From the NCBI GenBank assembly GCA_025352665.1, contig JANXSM010000118.1:50506-114505 (forward strand): DNA of 64,000 nt, written 5' to 3'. A model generated the notes under the pieces. The model worked only from the letters and a program-made list of their open reading frames with translations. It was not told the DNA's origin and ran no database searches. This stretch comes from Rhodospirillales bacterium. GTDB taxonomy: Bacteria > Pseudomonadota > Alphaproteobacteria > Acetobacterales > Acetobacteraceae. The translations under genes were made by a program, and so were the position numbers. This document shows, in pieces, positions 32,861 to 42,169 of this stretch. Within the stretch, counting starts at the first letter, position 1. Each line of letters opens with the position of its first letter.

Positions 32861-33895
32861 ATGCCGCGCGTGGCCCAACCATCTGTCCGTGAAGCACGCC
32901 GCCGCGCCACGTCGTATGACGTGGCGTCGGCCGCCGGCGTGGCGCAGTCCACCGTTTCGCGGTGCTTCCGAGACGACAGCAACATCTCGCCGGCCACCCG
33001 CGCGCGGGTGTTGGAAGTGGCGACGGCGCTGGCCTACGTGCCCAACGCCATGGCCCGCAGCCTCATCACGCAGCGTTCCGACATGGTCGGCGTCATCGCC
33101 ACGCAATACACGATGCGCGGCAATCCCGATCTGATCTACGCTCTTGGGGAATCGCTTTCGGCCGCCGGCAAAAGCCTGCTGATGATCACGGTGGCCGACG
33201 ACTGGCCGGATGCGGCCGCCCTGCACGGCGCCTTGGAATATCCGCTCGACGGCCTCATCTCCTGCGCCATGATCGGCGAGGCCGAGGTGCGTCGCTTTCA
33301 GGCCCGCAACGTATCCATGTTGTTCTACAACCGCAGCATCAACCTGCCGCGCATCGACTGTGTGAAAACCGACAACGCCCAAGCCGCCAGCGAGCTCGCC
33401 GACCGTTTGTTCGAAGCCGGCCACCGGCGTTTCCTCTGTATCGCAGGCCCCGCCACCGCTCCGGTCAGCCAGGAGCGTATCGGCGGCTTTCTGGCCCGGC
33501 TGTCCGCCTTGGGCGTACCCGAAACCCCAGTGCTGCATGCCGATTATTCCTATGCCGGCGGCCACGCCGCAGCACTGGCGCATCTGCGCGAGGCCGCGGC
33601 CCCCGATGCCGTGTTCTGCGCCAACGACCAGCTCGCCATGGGCGTGATGGACGCCTGCCGGTTCGATCTCGGCCTCGCGGTGCCGCGCGATATCTCGATC
33701 GTCGGCTTCGACGATGTGCCCGAGGGCTCCCGACCAGTCTACCAATTGTCCACGGTGCGGCAGAACTCGGTGGAAATGGCCCACACCGCCGTCGAATTGT
33801 TGCTGCGCCGCATGCGCGACCCGCAGGTATCCGCACGGCGCCTGATGGTGCCGGCCACCGTGATCCGACGTGGGTCTGCCCGCTTCCAGGCATAG
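32861..33895 (+). CDS. LacI-family transcriptional regulator
   Basis: The product has 344 residues. The helix-turn-helix reads S-Y-D-V-A-S-A-A-G-V-A-Q-S-T-V-S-R-C-F-R, and the hinge reads Y-V-P-N-A-M-A-R-S-L-I-T-Q-R-S. A sugar-binding-type effector domain follows, with V-F-C-A-N-D-Q-L-A-M-G and I-V-G-F-D-D-V-P-E-G. Its DNA-reading segment closely matches the regulator at 6401. Identical palindromes before the bicupin gene and before the ABC operon are its likely operators. Confidence 0.94.
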   Translation: MPRVAQPSVREARRRATSYDVASAAGVAQSTVSRCFRDDSNISPATRARVLEVATALAYVPNAMARSLITQRSDMVGVIATQYTMRGNPDLIYALGESLSAAGKSLLMITVADDWPDAAALHGALEYPLDGLISCAMIGEAEVRRFQARNVSMLFYNRSINLPRIDCVKTDNAQAASELADRLFEAGHRRFLCIAGPATAPVSQERIGGFLARLSALGVPETPVLHADYSYAGGHAAALAHLREAAAPDAVFCANDQLAMGVMDACRFDLGLAVPRDISIVGFDDVPEGSRPVYQLSTVRQNSVEMAHTAVELLLRRMRDPQVSARRLMVPATVIRRGSARFQA

Positions 33896-33954
33896 CCCAC
33901 CGAATTAAAGTATTGACACCTTCCTGGTCGTTAAGCGACTTTAATCTCGCCTAT

Positions 33955-33966
33955 GCATTCGAATGC
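33955..33966. promoter_or_regulatory. Palindromic operator candidate of the sugar-type ABC operon
   Basis: GCATTCGAATGC here is identical to the palindrome at 31623-31634. A TTGACA hexamer at 33913-33918 could be the -35 box, with the AT-rich stretch TTTAATCT near 33940-33948 in the -10 zone at a longer than ideal spacing. The palindrome would then lie just downstream of the start of transcription and 25 bases before the ATPase ATG. Confidence 0.6.
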
Positions 33967-33991
33967 GAGGCCAACAACTCATGAGGTGCCG

Positions 33992-34816
33992 ATGCAGCCG
34001 CCCCCAGCCGATACAGCCTCGTCCGCATCCGTCGCGCCAGGGCCTGTCGCGGTGTTGGAAGCGCGTGGGATCGTCAAGCGATTTGGCCATGTCGAGGCGC
34101 TGCGCGGGGTGGATTTCGAGGCCCATGCCGGGGAAGTAACGGCGCTGATTGGCGACAACGGCGCCGGCAAAAGCACGCTGGTGAAGATCCTGTCAGGTGT
34201 TTATCAGGCAACCGCCGGAAATATCCTGCTCGACGGCTGCAACGTCACCTTCAATTCGCCCAGCGATGCCCACGCCCTGGGGATCGAGACCGTCTACCAG
34301 GACCTCTCGGTGGCGCCAGACCTCACGCCATCGGCCAACATGTTCATGGGGCGAGAGCTCGTGCTGCCGGGCCTGCTCGGCAAATTCGGCTTTCTCGACA
34401 ACGCCCGCATGCGCCGCGAAAGTGCGGAAGCCTTCCAGCGCCTCAAGGTCAGCCTGAAGGATATCGATATGCCGATCGCCAGCCTCTCCGGCGGCCAGCG
34501 CCAGAGTGTCGCGATCTGCCGCTCGATCATGTGGGCCAAGCAAGTGGTGTTCATGGACGAACCAACGGCCGCACTCGGCGTGGTTCAAACCAGGCGAACT
34601 CTGGAACTGGTGCGTCGCATCTGCGACACCGGGGTGGCCGTGGTGCTGATCAGCCACAACATGCGCGACGTGTTGGAGGTGGCCGATACCATCGAGGTGC
34701 TTCGCCTCGGCCGCCGCATCGCCAGGCTGCGCAATAACAACATCAGCATCCAGGATCTGGTCGGCGCCATGACCGGCGCCCTGGATAGCACAGCGGACGA
34801 GCAGGTGACGGCATGA
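33992..34816 (+). CDS. Ribose/fructose-type ABC transporter ATPase, single domain
   Basis: The product has 274 residues from ATG 33992, with GAGGTG upstream; an ATG at 33953 would overlap the palindrome and is rejected. Walker A G-D-N-G-A-G-K-S-T (about 65), signature L-S-G-G-Q-R-Q-S, Walker B V-V-F-M-D-E-P-T-A-A-L-G and S-H-N are seen. It resembles FrcA-type single-domain ATPases of the CUT2 sugar class, not the fused RbsA. Its end overlaps the permease start (ATGA). Confidence 0.92.
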   Translation: MQPPPADTASSASVAPGPVAVLEARGIVKRFGHVEALRGVDFEAHAGEVTALIGDNGAGKSTLVKILSGVYQATAGNILLDGCNVTFNSPSDAHALGIETVYQDLSVAPDLTPSANMFMGRELVLPGLLGKFGFLDNARMRRESAEAFQRLKVSLKDIDMPIASLSGGQRQSVAICRSIMWAKQVVFMDEPTAALGVVQTRRTLELVRRICDTGVAVVLISHNMRDVLEVADTIEVLRLGRRIARLRNNNISIQDLVGAMTGALDSTADEQVTA

Positions 34817-35853
34817 GCCAGACGATCGTGGCCCCCACGGCCGAAGATCCCGTTCCCACCACGGTGCAGCCGCCGCCGAACCTGAGCCGCCGCCTGCGTG
34901 CCGGCATGACCTCGTCACCCGCCTACATGGGCGTCATCCTCGTCGTGCTGTTCCTGTTCTTCACCATCATGCGCCCCGATACGTTCGCCAGCCTGTTCAA
35001 CCTGCGCAACATCTTCCTCGATGCGGCAACCTTGATGATCCTGGCAACCGGAATGACCTATGTCATGATCGCCGGCGGGTTCGATCTTTCCATCGGTTCG
35101 GTGCTGGTGTTCGCCGGCGTCTGCGGCGCCAAAACGATGGAGGCGATGGGAACCAACACCGTGTTCACCCTGGTCGCCGGCCTCGCCGTTTCGCTGCTGG
35201 CAGGTGGCGCCTGGGGATTGTTCAACGGGTTCTGTATTTCACGCCTGCGCGTCTCCGCCCTCATCACAACTCTCGGCTCGATGGGCGCCGCCCTCGGGAT
35301 GGCCTACCTCGTCACTGGCGGCAACGATGTGCGCACCGTCCCGAAAATGCTCATGACCATCGGCCACGGCACGGTGTTCGGCGTGCCGTGGCTCGTCGTC
35401 ATTACCACGGTCGTGGCCATTGTTGCAGGTGTGGTGCTGCACATGACGAAATTCGGCCGCCACACGTTTCTGGTCGGCTCCAACCCCGAAGCCGCTCGCC
35501 GTGCCGGCATCAACGTGCAGCGGCATGTGTTGCTGCTTTACGGTCTGAGCGGCCTGCTCGCGGGTCTCGCCGCCATGCTCTCGCTCGGCCGCTTCTCGAC
35601 AACGACGCTGGAAGGCCATGGCACTGATCCGTTGGAGGCGGTAACCGCCGTGGTGCTCGGCGGCACCAGCCTGTATGGCGGCAGCGGCAGCATCATCGGC
35701 ACCGTGGTCGGCGTGTTCATTCCAGCTGTGCTCGCCAACGGCTTCATTATCATGGGTGTGCAGCCATTCTGGCAAATGGTGGTGATCGGCTTCGTCGTCA
35801 TCGCCGCCGTCTATGTCGACCAGCTGAAGCGCCAAAGCCGGGATCGGGTCTGA
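34813..35853 (+). CDS. Ribose-type ABC transporter permease
   Basis: The product has 346 residues with about eight to ten hydrophobic helices after a polar N-terminal tail. M-I-A-G-G-F-D-L-S-I-G-S-V near residue 78, F-C-I-S-R-L-R-V-S-A-L-I-T-T-L-G and G-S-N-P-E-A-A-R-R-A-G-I are hallmark motifs of the RbsC/CUT2 permease family. It forms the channel for the binding protein encoded 28 bases downstream. The substrate may be a sugar or, given the bicupin, a small polyol or aromatic glycoside. Confidence 0.93.
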   Translation: MSQTIVAPTAEDPVPTTVQPPPNLSRRLRAGMTSSPAYMGVILVVLFLFFTIMRPDTFASLFNLRNIFLDAATLMILATGMTYVMIAGGFDLSIGSVLVFAGVCGAKTMEAMGTNTVFTLVAGLAVSLLAGGAWGLFNGFCISRLRVSALITTLGSMGAALGMAYLVTGGNDVRTVPKMLMTIGHGTVFGVPWLVVITTVVAIVAGVVLHMTKFGRHTFLVGSNPEAARRAGINVQRHVLLLYGLSGLLAGLAAMLSLGRFSTTTLEGHGTDPLEAVTAVVLGGTSLYGGSGSIIGTVVGVFIPAVLANGFIIMGVQPFWQMVVIGFVVIAAVYVDQLKRQSRDRV

Positions 35854-35881
35854 CGCTGGCAATTTAGAAGGGAAGTGAAAC

Positions 35882-36847
35882 ATGACACTGAGCAAGTTGA
35901 CCCAGATGACCACGGCGCTGTGCCTGTCGCTGGCAGCCATCAGCCTCGCAGGCGCGGCACAGGCCAAGGAATACAAGATCACCTACATCCAAGGCATCAC
36001 CGGCAATCCCTTCTACACCTCCGTCTCCTGCGGCGCCGCGGAAGCGGCGAAACGGCTGGGCGTGAAGTTCGAAAGCCAGGGCCCGCAGCAATTCTCCCCA
36101 GCACTCCAACTGCGTGTGCTCGACGGTGTGATTGCAACCCATCCCGACGGCATCATGTTCAGCAACACCGACGTGGTGGCACTGACACCGGCGCTGCTGC
36201 AGGCAAAGGAAATGGGCATCAAGATCCTATCGATCGACGGCGATGTCGCGGACGAGAGTGTTGCGATCTCCAACATCATGTCAGATAACATCATCGGCGG
36301 TCGTGAGGCTGGCGCGTTCCTGGCCAAGGCGCTCGACGGAAAAGGCGAGGTCATGGCGATTTCGAACTCACCTGCCTCGCCGGTTGGCAGAATGCGGCTG
36401 CAGGGCTTCACCGATGAGATCGCCAAGCACCCAGGCATGAGCTTCCTGGGCGTGCAATATAGCGCAAACCAAACCGCCAAGGCCGCTTCCATCGTAACGG
36501 CGAGCCTGGCCGCGCATCCGAATCTGGCCGGTGTCTACACGCTCAACACCAACAACACCGAGGGTGCTGCCACCGGGATTCGCGAGGCGCAGCGTGAAGG
36601 CAAGATCAAGCTCGTCGGCTTCGACACATCAGACCCGATTGTGGAAGCGATTCGCTCCGGCGTGGTCGCAGCCGACGTGGTGCAATACCCCTACCGCGTC
36701 GGCCAACTCGGCATGGAAATGATGGTGGCAGCACTCGACGGCAAGCCGGTGGAACGCCAGGTGCGGACGGAATTCGTCGTGGCCACACCTCAGACAATCG
36801 ATACGCCAGCCGTGCAGAAATACGTCTACAAAACACACTGCGACTAA
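35882..36847 (+). CDS. Ribose-type ABC transporter substrate-binding protein
   Basis: The product has 321 residues with a clear Sec signal peptide (about residues 1-28, cleaved after A-G-A-A-Q-A). The mature part follows the RbsB fold: I-T-Y-I-Q-G-I-T-G-N-P-F-Y, P-D-G-I-M-F-S-N-T-D, I-L-S-I-D-G-D-V and L-V-G-F-D-T-S-D-P-I-V-E-A-I-R-S-G. It captures the ligand in the periplasm for the two genes upstream. A hairpin follows the stop. Confidence 0.93.
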   Translation: MTLSKLTQMTTALCLSLAAISLAGAAQAKEYKITYIQGITGNPFYTSVSCGAAEAAKRLGVKFESQGPQQFSPALQLRVLDGVIATHPDGIMFSNTDVVALTPALLQAKEMGIKILSIDGDVADESVAISNIMSDNIIGGREAGAFLAKALDGKGEVMAISNSPASPVGRMRLQGFTDEIAKHPGMSFLGVQYSANQTAKAASIVTASLAAHPNLAGVYTLNTNNTEGAATGIREAQREGKIKLVGFDTSDPIVEAIRSGVVAADVVQYPYRVGQLGMEMMVAALDGKPVERQVRTEFVVATPQTIDTPAVQKYVYKTHCD

Positions 36848-36862
36848 CGCCCTGATCCACTC

Positions 36863-36906
36863 CGCCGGGTGTCCAGCGCCCTGCTCGGGCTGAAGGCCAC
36901 CCGGCG
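36863..36906. terminator. Hairpin between convergent genes
   Basis: CGCCGGGTG (36863-36871) and CACCCGGCG (36898-36906) pair perfectly around a 26-base loop. It lies between the end of the binding-protein gene and the end of the glutathione transferase gene, which face each other. There is no T-run, so termination is inferred from position only. Confidence 0.5.
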
Positions 36907-36919
36907 CCACCGGACACAA

Positions 36920-37624
36920 TCAGCCGCGCGGCGGAATATTCAGCCCGCGCTGCACTGCAGGTCGTGCCAGTCCGCGCTCCAGCCAAGCTGGCACGTGCTT
37001 CAACTTTTCATATTCCACCAGTTCGCCGGCGCCGTAGAACACCACCAGCCCACGCACCCAGCCGAGCAGGGAAATGTCCGCGATGCTGTAGTCATCGCCC
37101 ATGATCCACTGCCGCCCGTCGAGCCGCGTGTCCAGCACGCCGAGTAGGCGCTTGGTCTCGGCACAGTAACGTTCCAGCGGACGTTTGTCCTCGATCTCAC
37201 GACCAGCGAATTTGTAGAAGTAGCCAAGCTGGCCGAACATCGGGCCCACGGCCGCCATCTGGAAGAACACCCATTCGATGGTCTCCCAGCGCAGCCGGGG
37301 ATCGCTCGACATCAGTCTGCCGGTCTTCTCGGCGAGATAGAGCAGGATCGCGCCCGACTCGAACAGGCACAACGGTGCACCGCCCGGCCCGTTCGGGTCG
37401 ATGATCGCCGGGATCTTGCCGTTCGGGTTGAGCGCCAGGAATTCCGGCGTCCAGGTCTCGTTCTTGCCGATGTTCACGGCATGCGCCTCATACGGAAGTC
37501 CCAACTCCTCCAGGGCGATCGACACCTTCACGCCATTCGGTGTCGGCCACGAATACAGCTGCAGCCGGTCAGGATGGGTCGAAGGCCAGCGCTGGGCGAT
37601 CGGAAAGGCTGAGAGGTCTGACAT
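36920..37624 (-). CDS. Glutathione S-transferase (Nu/YfcG-like)
   Basis: The product has 234 residues from ATG 37624 (M-S-D-L-S-A-F-P). The thioredoxin-like N-terminal domain has L-Y-S-W-P-T-P-N-G-V-K-V-S-I-A-L-E-E-L-G-L-P-Y and the glutathione-binding G-K-I-P-A-I-I-D-P and F-E-S-G-A-I-L-L-Y-L. The all-helical C-terminal domain has the conserved Y-S-I-A-D-I-S-L-L-G-W. P-T-P-N-G near the start is characteristic of the YfcG/Ure2-like group, which shows disulfide-reductase or peroxidase activity. It is transcribed away from the IclR regulator at 37768. Confidence 0.93.
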   Translation of the reverse strand: MSDLSAFPIAQRWPSTHPDRLQLYSWPTPNGVKVSIALEELGLPYEAHAVNIGKNETWTPEFLALNPNGKIPAIIDPNGPGGAPLCLFESGAILLYLAEKTGRLMSSDPRLRWETIEWVFFQMAAVGPMFGQLGYFYKFAGREIEDKRPLERYCAETKRLLGVLDTRLDGRQWIMGDDYSIADISLLGWVRGLVVFYGAGELVEYEKLKHVPAWLERGLARPAVQRGLNIPPRG

Positions 37625-37699
37625 GCACAAAGCTCCATCGAACAGGCCGCCATGATACCGGCCGCGGCACCTTTGGGCGACCCCGACAGTCGGGGGTGC

Positions 37700-37763
37700 T
37701 TGACGGCAGCATCAAAACCGAACAAATATCCATCCAGCGGAATACCGTTCCGTCGGGTGGAAC
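37700..37763 (+). promoter_or_regulatory. Promoter and IclR-type operator before the hydantoinase-like operon
   Basis: TTGACG (37700-37705) and AAATAT (37724-37729) with an 18-base gap make a fair promoter. Just downstream, CGGAATACCGTTCCG (37738-37752) is an inverted repeat, and GTTCC-N7-GGAAC (37747-37763) overlaps it, ending four bases before the regulator start. An IclR protein bound here would cover the start of transcription, so autoregulation is likely. A CCCCGACAGTCGGGG palindrome lies at 37681-37695. Confidence 0.6.
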
Positions 37764-37767
37764 ATAA

Positions 37768-38544
37768 TTGGAAGAAACAGAAAACACAACCGCGCCAGCC
37801 GGGGCCGCCATCACGGCTCTGCTCGACCTCATCGAACTGCTGGCGGCAAGCCCGCGCGCCATGGGCGTGTCGGATGTGGCCCGCAGCCTCGGCCTGTCCA
37901 AAGCACGCGTGCACCGCAACCTCCGCGCGCTGGTGGAGCGTGGCTACGCCCGCCAGGACCCGGAGTCCGGCCGCTACAGCGCGGGCGTGAAGCTGGTGGT
38001 GCTAGGGGAGGCGGTGCGCGACCAATTCGGCGTCGCAGCCGCCGCCCGCCCAGAAATCTCCTATCTGCGCGATGCCACCGGACAGGCCGTCACCGTCTCC
38101 ACCTTGCTCGATGACGAGGTGACGGTGATCGAGCTCATGCAAGGCCGCACCGTGGTGGAATTCGGCATCCGCCCCGGCACGCGCCTTGCGCTGCATGCCT
38201 CGGCCCACGGTCATGTCGCACTCGCCTTCGGCCCAGCCGGCTTGCTCGCGCGTTGCCTCGCCCAGCCGCTTGTGGCTTGGACCCCGCTGACCACGACCGA
38301 TCCTGCAAAGCTGCTTATAGATATTGCAACCGTTCGTAACCAGGGTTGGGCCACCGCCGACGGCCAGGTGCTGATCGGCGTGAACGCCCTGGCTGCCCCT
38401 ATCTTCGACCACGCTGGCGCCTGGTGCGGCTCCATCGCCTTGGTTGGTTCATCGCAGTTCATCCCGGCCCAGCCGGAGGCCGAGCAGATCGCCCATGTCA
38501 TCGATGCCGCAGGGCGGGCCTCTCGCCGTCTCGGCCACGCTTAG
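37768..38544 (+). CDS. IclR-family transcriptional regulator
   Basis: The product has 258 residues from TTG 37768; no better start keeps the full winged helix. The N-terminus has A-L-L-D-L-I-E-L-L-A-A-S...D-V-A-R-S-L-G-L-S-K-A-R-V-H-R-N-L-R-A-L. The GAF-like effector domain includes T-V-S-T-L-L-D-D-E-V-T-V-I and L-A-L-H-A-S-A-H-G. It heads a plus-strand operon and lies 10 bases before HyuA, so it likely controls the HyuAB and importer genes in response to their substrate. Confidence 0.92.
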   Translation: MEETENTTAPAGAAITALLDLIELLAASPRAMGVSDVARSLGLSKARVHRNLRALVERGYARQDPESGRYSAGVKLVVLGEAVRDQFGVAAAARPEISYLRDATGQAVTVSTLLDDEVTVIELMQGRTVVEFGIRPGTRLALHASAHGHVALAFGPAGLLARCLAQPLVAWTPLTTTDPAKLLIDIATVRNQGWATADGQVLIGVNALAAPIFDHAGAWCGSIALVGSSQFIPAQPEAEQIAHVIDAAGRASRRLGHA

Positions 38545-38554
38545 GAGTTTGCCG

Positions 38555-40618
38555 ATGCAGCCCACATGGTCCATTGCCGTCGATATCGGCGGCACCTTCA
38601 CCGATGTTGTGCTGCGGCACTCGGATGGCACGTTGTTCGTCGACAAGACGCTGACCACGCATGAGGATTTGCTCGAAGGTTTCTTCCGCGGCGTGCATCT
38701 CGCACTCGGCCGCGCCGGCATCAAGCCGACCGATCTGAACGGCTCGGTGGTCCACGCCACCACGATCGTCACCAACGCGCTGATCGAACGCAAAGGCTCC
38801 ACCACCGCATTGCTGGTCACCGAAGGCTTTCGCGATGTGCTGTCCATCCGCAACGAGCATCGCTACGAGATGTTCGACCCACAGATCGAATTCGCCGAAC
38901 CGCTGATCCCGCGCGCGCTCACCTTCGGCATCCACGAACGCACGTTGGCGGACGCGAGCATCGAGACCTCGGTTGACCCCGAGGAAATCCGTAGGCTGGC
39001 GGCTGTACTGATCGAAAAGGGCGTCGTGTCGGTGGCTGTGTGCCTGCTGAACAGCTATCGCAATTCCACCAACGAGCGCGCCGTGGCGGCCGCGCTGAAG
39101 GCCGCCGCCCCAGCATTGCACGTCACACTTTCCTCCGATGTGGCACCGCAGATCCGCGAATACCCCCGCGCGTCCACCACCGCCATCAACGCCTACACCG
39201 TGCCGATCACCGCGCCGTATCTCGACGGTCTGGCGCGAAGGCTCACGGCGGAGGGGGTGGCGAACCGGCCGCTCATCATGCTGAGCTCCGGCGGCGTGAT
39301 CGGCGCGGTCGTCGCCAGCCGAAACCCCGTGCGCATGATCGAAAGCGGGCCGGCCGCGGGGGCCCTTGCGGCCAGCTGGTATGCCGAGCTGCTGGGCCTC
39401 GATCGCCTGATGAGCTTCGATATGGGCGGCACCACCGCCAAGGCCTGCCTGATCGAGAACCGTCGCCCGCTGGTCACCGGCAGCTTCGAGGTTGATCGCG
39501 TCTGGCGCTTCACCGAGGGCAGCGGCATGCCGCTTACCATTCCGTCGGTCGACATGATCGAGATCGGCGCCGGCGGTGGCTCCATCGCCTCGCAGGACAA
39601 CTTGGGCCTGCTCAAGGTCGGGCCGCGCTCCGCCGGCTCCAATCCCGGCCCGGCCTGCTACGGCCGCGGCGGCCAGAACCCGACCGTGACCGACGCCGAT
39701 CTGCTGCTCGGCCTGCTCGACGCCGAGAACTTCCTCGGTGGCGACATGCAACTCGACCTGCCGGCAGCACAGGCGACGATGGACAGGCTGGGCCGTGAGC
39801 TCGGCACCGACCGTGACACCACCGCCCGCGGCATCTACCGGATCGTCGCCGAAACCATGGCCGCCGCCGCCCGCACCCATGCAACCGACCGAGGCGTGGA
39901 CTACCGCGGCCTGCCGCTGCTCGCCTTCGGTGGCGCCGGCCCGGTGCATGCCTGTGCGGTCGGAGAATTGCTGCAAAGTGCCCAGGTGATCTTCCCGCCG
40001 CAGGCCAGCGTGTTGTCCGCCTTCGGCACATTGGTAACGCCCGTGCGGCTCGACCTGGTGCGCTCCGCTGTCGGCAGGCTCGAAGCGCTGAACTGGAACG
40101 ATGTCGACAGCGTGTTCAACGCCATGATTGCCGAAGGCCACGCAGCCCTGGACGAAGCCGGCATCAACCGCTCCGATGTTACCCTGGAGTTTGGCGCCGA
40201 CCTGCGCTACTTCGGCCAGCAGAACGAGGTGACGATCGAATTCGCCGACCCACGCCCGGCGCGCGACTGGCGCAGAATCGGTGGGGTGTTCGAGGCCGCT
40301 TACCACGCCCAGTACGGCGTCAATCCCAGCCATGTGCCGGTCGAAATCGTCAGCTGGCGCCTGACCGCCCGCGGCCGCGATGTCAGTGTCGCAGGCGCCG
40401 CCCTCGCCGAGCCGGTCGAAGCCCCCATCCGCAGCCGTTACATCGCCGTGTGGGAAACCGACACGCCGGTCTATCAACGCAGCGCACTCACCCCCGGCCT
40501 CGGCATCCCAGGCCCTGCCATCATCGAGGAACGCGAAACCACCATCGTCATCCCACCCGCCTGGCACGCAATATCCGAAGCGAACGGCTGCATCATCGCA
40601 ACGCCGAAGGAGGCCTGA
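38555..40618 (+). CDS. hyuA: Hydantoinase/oxoprolinase family protein, HyuA subunit
   Basis: The product has 687 residues from ATG 38555 with TAGGAG upstream. ATP-binding motifs of the acetate/sugar-kinase fold are V-D-I-G-G-T-F-T-D-V-V-L (residues 8-19) and F-D-M-G-G-T-T-A-K-A-C-L (about 290). E-I-G-A-G-G-G-S-I-A and F-G-G-A-G-P-V-H-A are typical of HyuA/oxoprolinase/acetone-carboxylase relatives. With HyuB it forms an ATP-dependent cyclic-amide hydrolase (N-methylhydantoin, 5-oxoproline, lactams) or a carboxylase. The symbol denotes the family only. Confidence 0.92.
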   Translation: MQPTWSIAVDIGGTFTDVVLRHSDGTLFVDKTLTTHEDLLEGFFRGVHLALGRAGIKPTDLNGSVVHATTIVTNALIERKGSTTALLVTEGFRDVLSIRNEHRYEMFDPQIEFAEPLIPRALTFGIHERTLADASIETSVDPEEIRRLAAVLIEKGVVSVAVCLLNSYRNSTNERAVAAALKAAAPALHVTLSSDVAPQIREYPRASTTAINAYTVPITAPYLDGLARRLTAEGVANRPLIMLSSGGVIGAVVASRNPVRMIESGPAAGALAASWYAELLGLDRLMSFDMGGTTAKACLIENRRPLVTGSFEVDRVWRFTEGSGMPLTIPSVDMIEIGAGGGSIASQDNLGLLKVGPRSAGSNPGPACYGRGGQNPTVTDADLLLGLLDAENFLGGDMQLDLPAAQATMDRLGRELGTDRDTTARGIYRIVAETMAAAARTHATDRGVDYRGLPLLAFGGAGPVHACAVGELLQSAQVIFPPQASVLSAFGTLVTPVRLDLVRSAVGRLEALNWNDVDSVFNAMIAEGHAALDEAGINRSDVTLEFGADLRYFGQQNEVTIEFADPRPARDWRRIGGVFEAAYHAQYGVNPSHVPVEIVSWRLTARGRDVSVAGAALAEPVEAPIRSRYIAVWETDTPVYQRSALTPGLGIPGPAIIEERETTIVIPPAWHAISEANGCIIATPKEA

Positions 40619-40620
40619 GC

Positions 40621-42168
40621 ATGGACGGTATCGAACTCGAAATCCTTTGGTCCAACCTGATCAGCATCGTCTCAGAACAGGCCAAGGCGCTGCAGCGCAT
40701 CGCCTTCAGCCCGATTGTGCGTGAAGCGGGCGATCTCGCCTCCGCCCTGTTCGACGAAAAGGGCCGTATGGTCGCACAGGCCACCACCGGCACGCCCGGT
40801 CACATCAATTCGCTGGCGGCAGCCGGCCTCACGCTCGCCGCGCGTTTCGCCAACCGACTGGTCGAAGGCGATGTGCTCATCACCAACGATCCCTGGATCT
40901 CGGCGGGCCACTTCTTCGATATCACCGTGTTCAGCCCGATCTTCATGGACGCCCGGATCATCGGCTATATGGGCTCCACCATCCACCACACCGACATCGG
41001 CGGCTACGGCATCGGCGCCGGCGCCCGGGACGTGCATGAGGAAGGCCTGTGGATCCCGCCCTGCAAGCTGTATGAGGCCGGCGTCGCCAACACGCTGCTG
41101 CACGACATCGTCCGCACCAACGTGCGCACGCCCGACCATGTGTTCGGCGATCTCGCAGCCCAGGTCAGCAGCGGACGCACTGGCGGCGAGCGGCTGGTGG
41201 CCTTCTGCCGGCGCAACAAGCTGGCGGATATCGCCGAGCTCTCCGAACAGGTGATCTCGCGCTCCGAGGCCGCCACCCGCAAATCGATCAGCCTGCTGCC
41301 GGCCGGCACCTGGCACGGCGAAAGCCGTTTCGACGTGCCAGGCGGCACCATCATCACGCTGAAGGCGGCGGTGACGGTCGATCCGGAGAAGGGCGACATC
41401 ACAATCGACTTCGCCGGCAGCTCTGGTGCGAGTGCGGCGGGCATCAACGTGGTGATGAACTACACCCACGCCTACTCGACCTTTGCCATTCGCTCCTGCC
41501 TCAATCCGGACCTGCCGAACAATTTCGGCTCGCTGGCGCCCATCCATGTGGTGGCGCCGGAAGGCTCCATCGTCAACGCCGCCTACCCGTCGCCGCTCAA
41601 CGCGCGCCACGTGGTCGGCATGTTCGTGCCGATGCCGATTTTGAAGGCATTGCACCAGATCATCCCCGATCGGGTGCTGGCGGAAGGCTCCGGCGCCGTA
41701 TGGACGGTGCAGATCCAGGGCCGCCGCACCGATGGCACGCCCTACACCTCCTCGATGTTCAACTATTCCGGCGGGATGGGCGCGCGTGCCAACAAGCCCG
41801 GGCCGAGTGCAGTGTGCTACCCAACCGGTGTGGCGGCCGTGCCGATCGAGATTCTCGAAGCGGCCATGCCCATCGTGTTCGATCGGCGCGAACTGCGTGA
41901 AGGCTCCGGGGGGCGCGGGCGCATGCGAGGCGGGGAGGGGCAGGTGATCGGCTTTCACATGCGCACCGACCAGCCCTGGCTGCTCAATGCGGTGCCCAGC
42001 CGGCTCGACGAAGGGCCGGAGGGCATCGGCGGTGGTGAAGCAGGCGCTGCGGGACGGTTCCTGGTGAATGGCCGGAACGTTTCCGAAGGACGTAAGCTGA
42101 CAATGCAGCCAAATGATCGGGTGGTGTTCGAAACACCCGGCGGCGGTGGCTATGGGAAGGAAACCTGA
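40621..42168 (+). CDS. hyuB: Hydantoinase/oxoprolinase family protein, HyuB subunit
   Basis: The product has 515 residues, with its ATG two bases after the HyuA stop and a GGAGG site within HyuA. Family marks are E-I-L-W-S-N-L-I-S-I-V-S-E-Q near the start, F-S-P-I-V-R-E-A-G-D-L-A-S-A-L-F-D, T-P-G-H-I-N-S, I-T-N-D-P-W-I-S-A-G-H-F-F-D and the C-terminal T-P-G-G-G-G-Y-G. It is the partner of HyuA. Because an importer of the branched-chain class follows directly, the substrate is probably a small amide or acid taken up by it. Confidence 0.92.
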   Translation: MDGIELEILWSNLISIVSEQAKALQRIAFSPIVREAGDLASALFDEKGRMVAQATTGTPGHINSLAAAGLTLAARFANRLVEGDVLITNDPWISAGHFFDITVFSPIFMDARIIGYMGSTIHHTDIGGYGIGAGARDVHEEGLWIPPCKLYEAGVANTLLHDIVRTNVRTPDHVFGDLAAQVSSGRTGGERLVAFCRRNKLADIAELSEQVISRSEAATRKSISLLPAGTWHGESRFDVPGGTIITLKAAVTVDPEKGDITIDFAGSSGASAAGINVVMNYTHAYSTFAIRSCLNPDLPNNFGSLAPIHVVAPEGSIVNAAYPSPLNARHVVGMFVPMPILKALHQIIPDRVLAEGSGAVWTVQIQGRRTDGTPYTSSMFNYSGGMGARANKPGPSAVCYPTGVAAVPIEILEAAMPIVFDRRELREGSGGRGRMRGGEGQVIGFHMRTDQPWLLNAVPSRLDEGPEGIGGGEAGAAGRFLVNGRNVSEGRKLTMQPNDRVVFETPGGGGYGKET

Positions 42169-42169
42169 C

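Noticed and set aside
38498..40567. A minus-strand open frame of 689 codons beneath the hyuA gene
   Set aside because: Antisense shadow of a gene with intact ATP-binding motifs.
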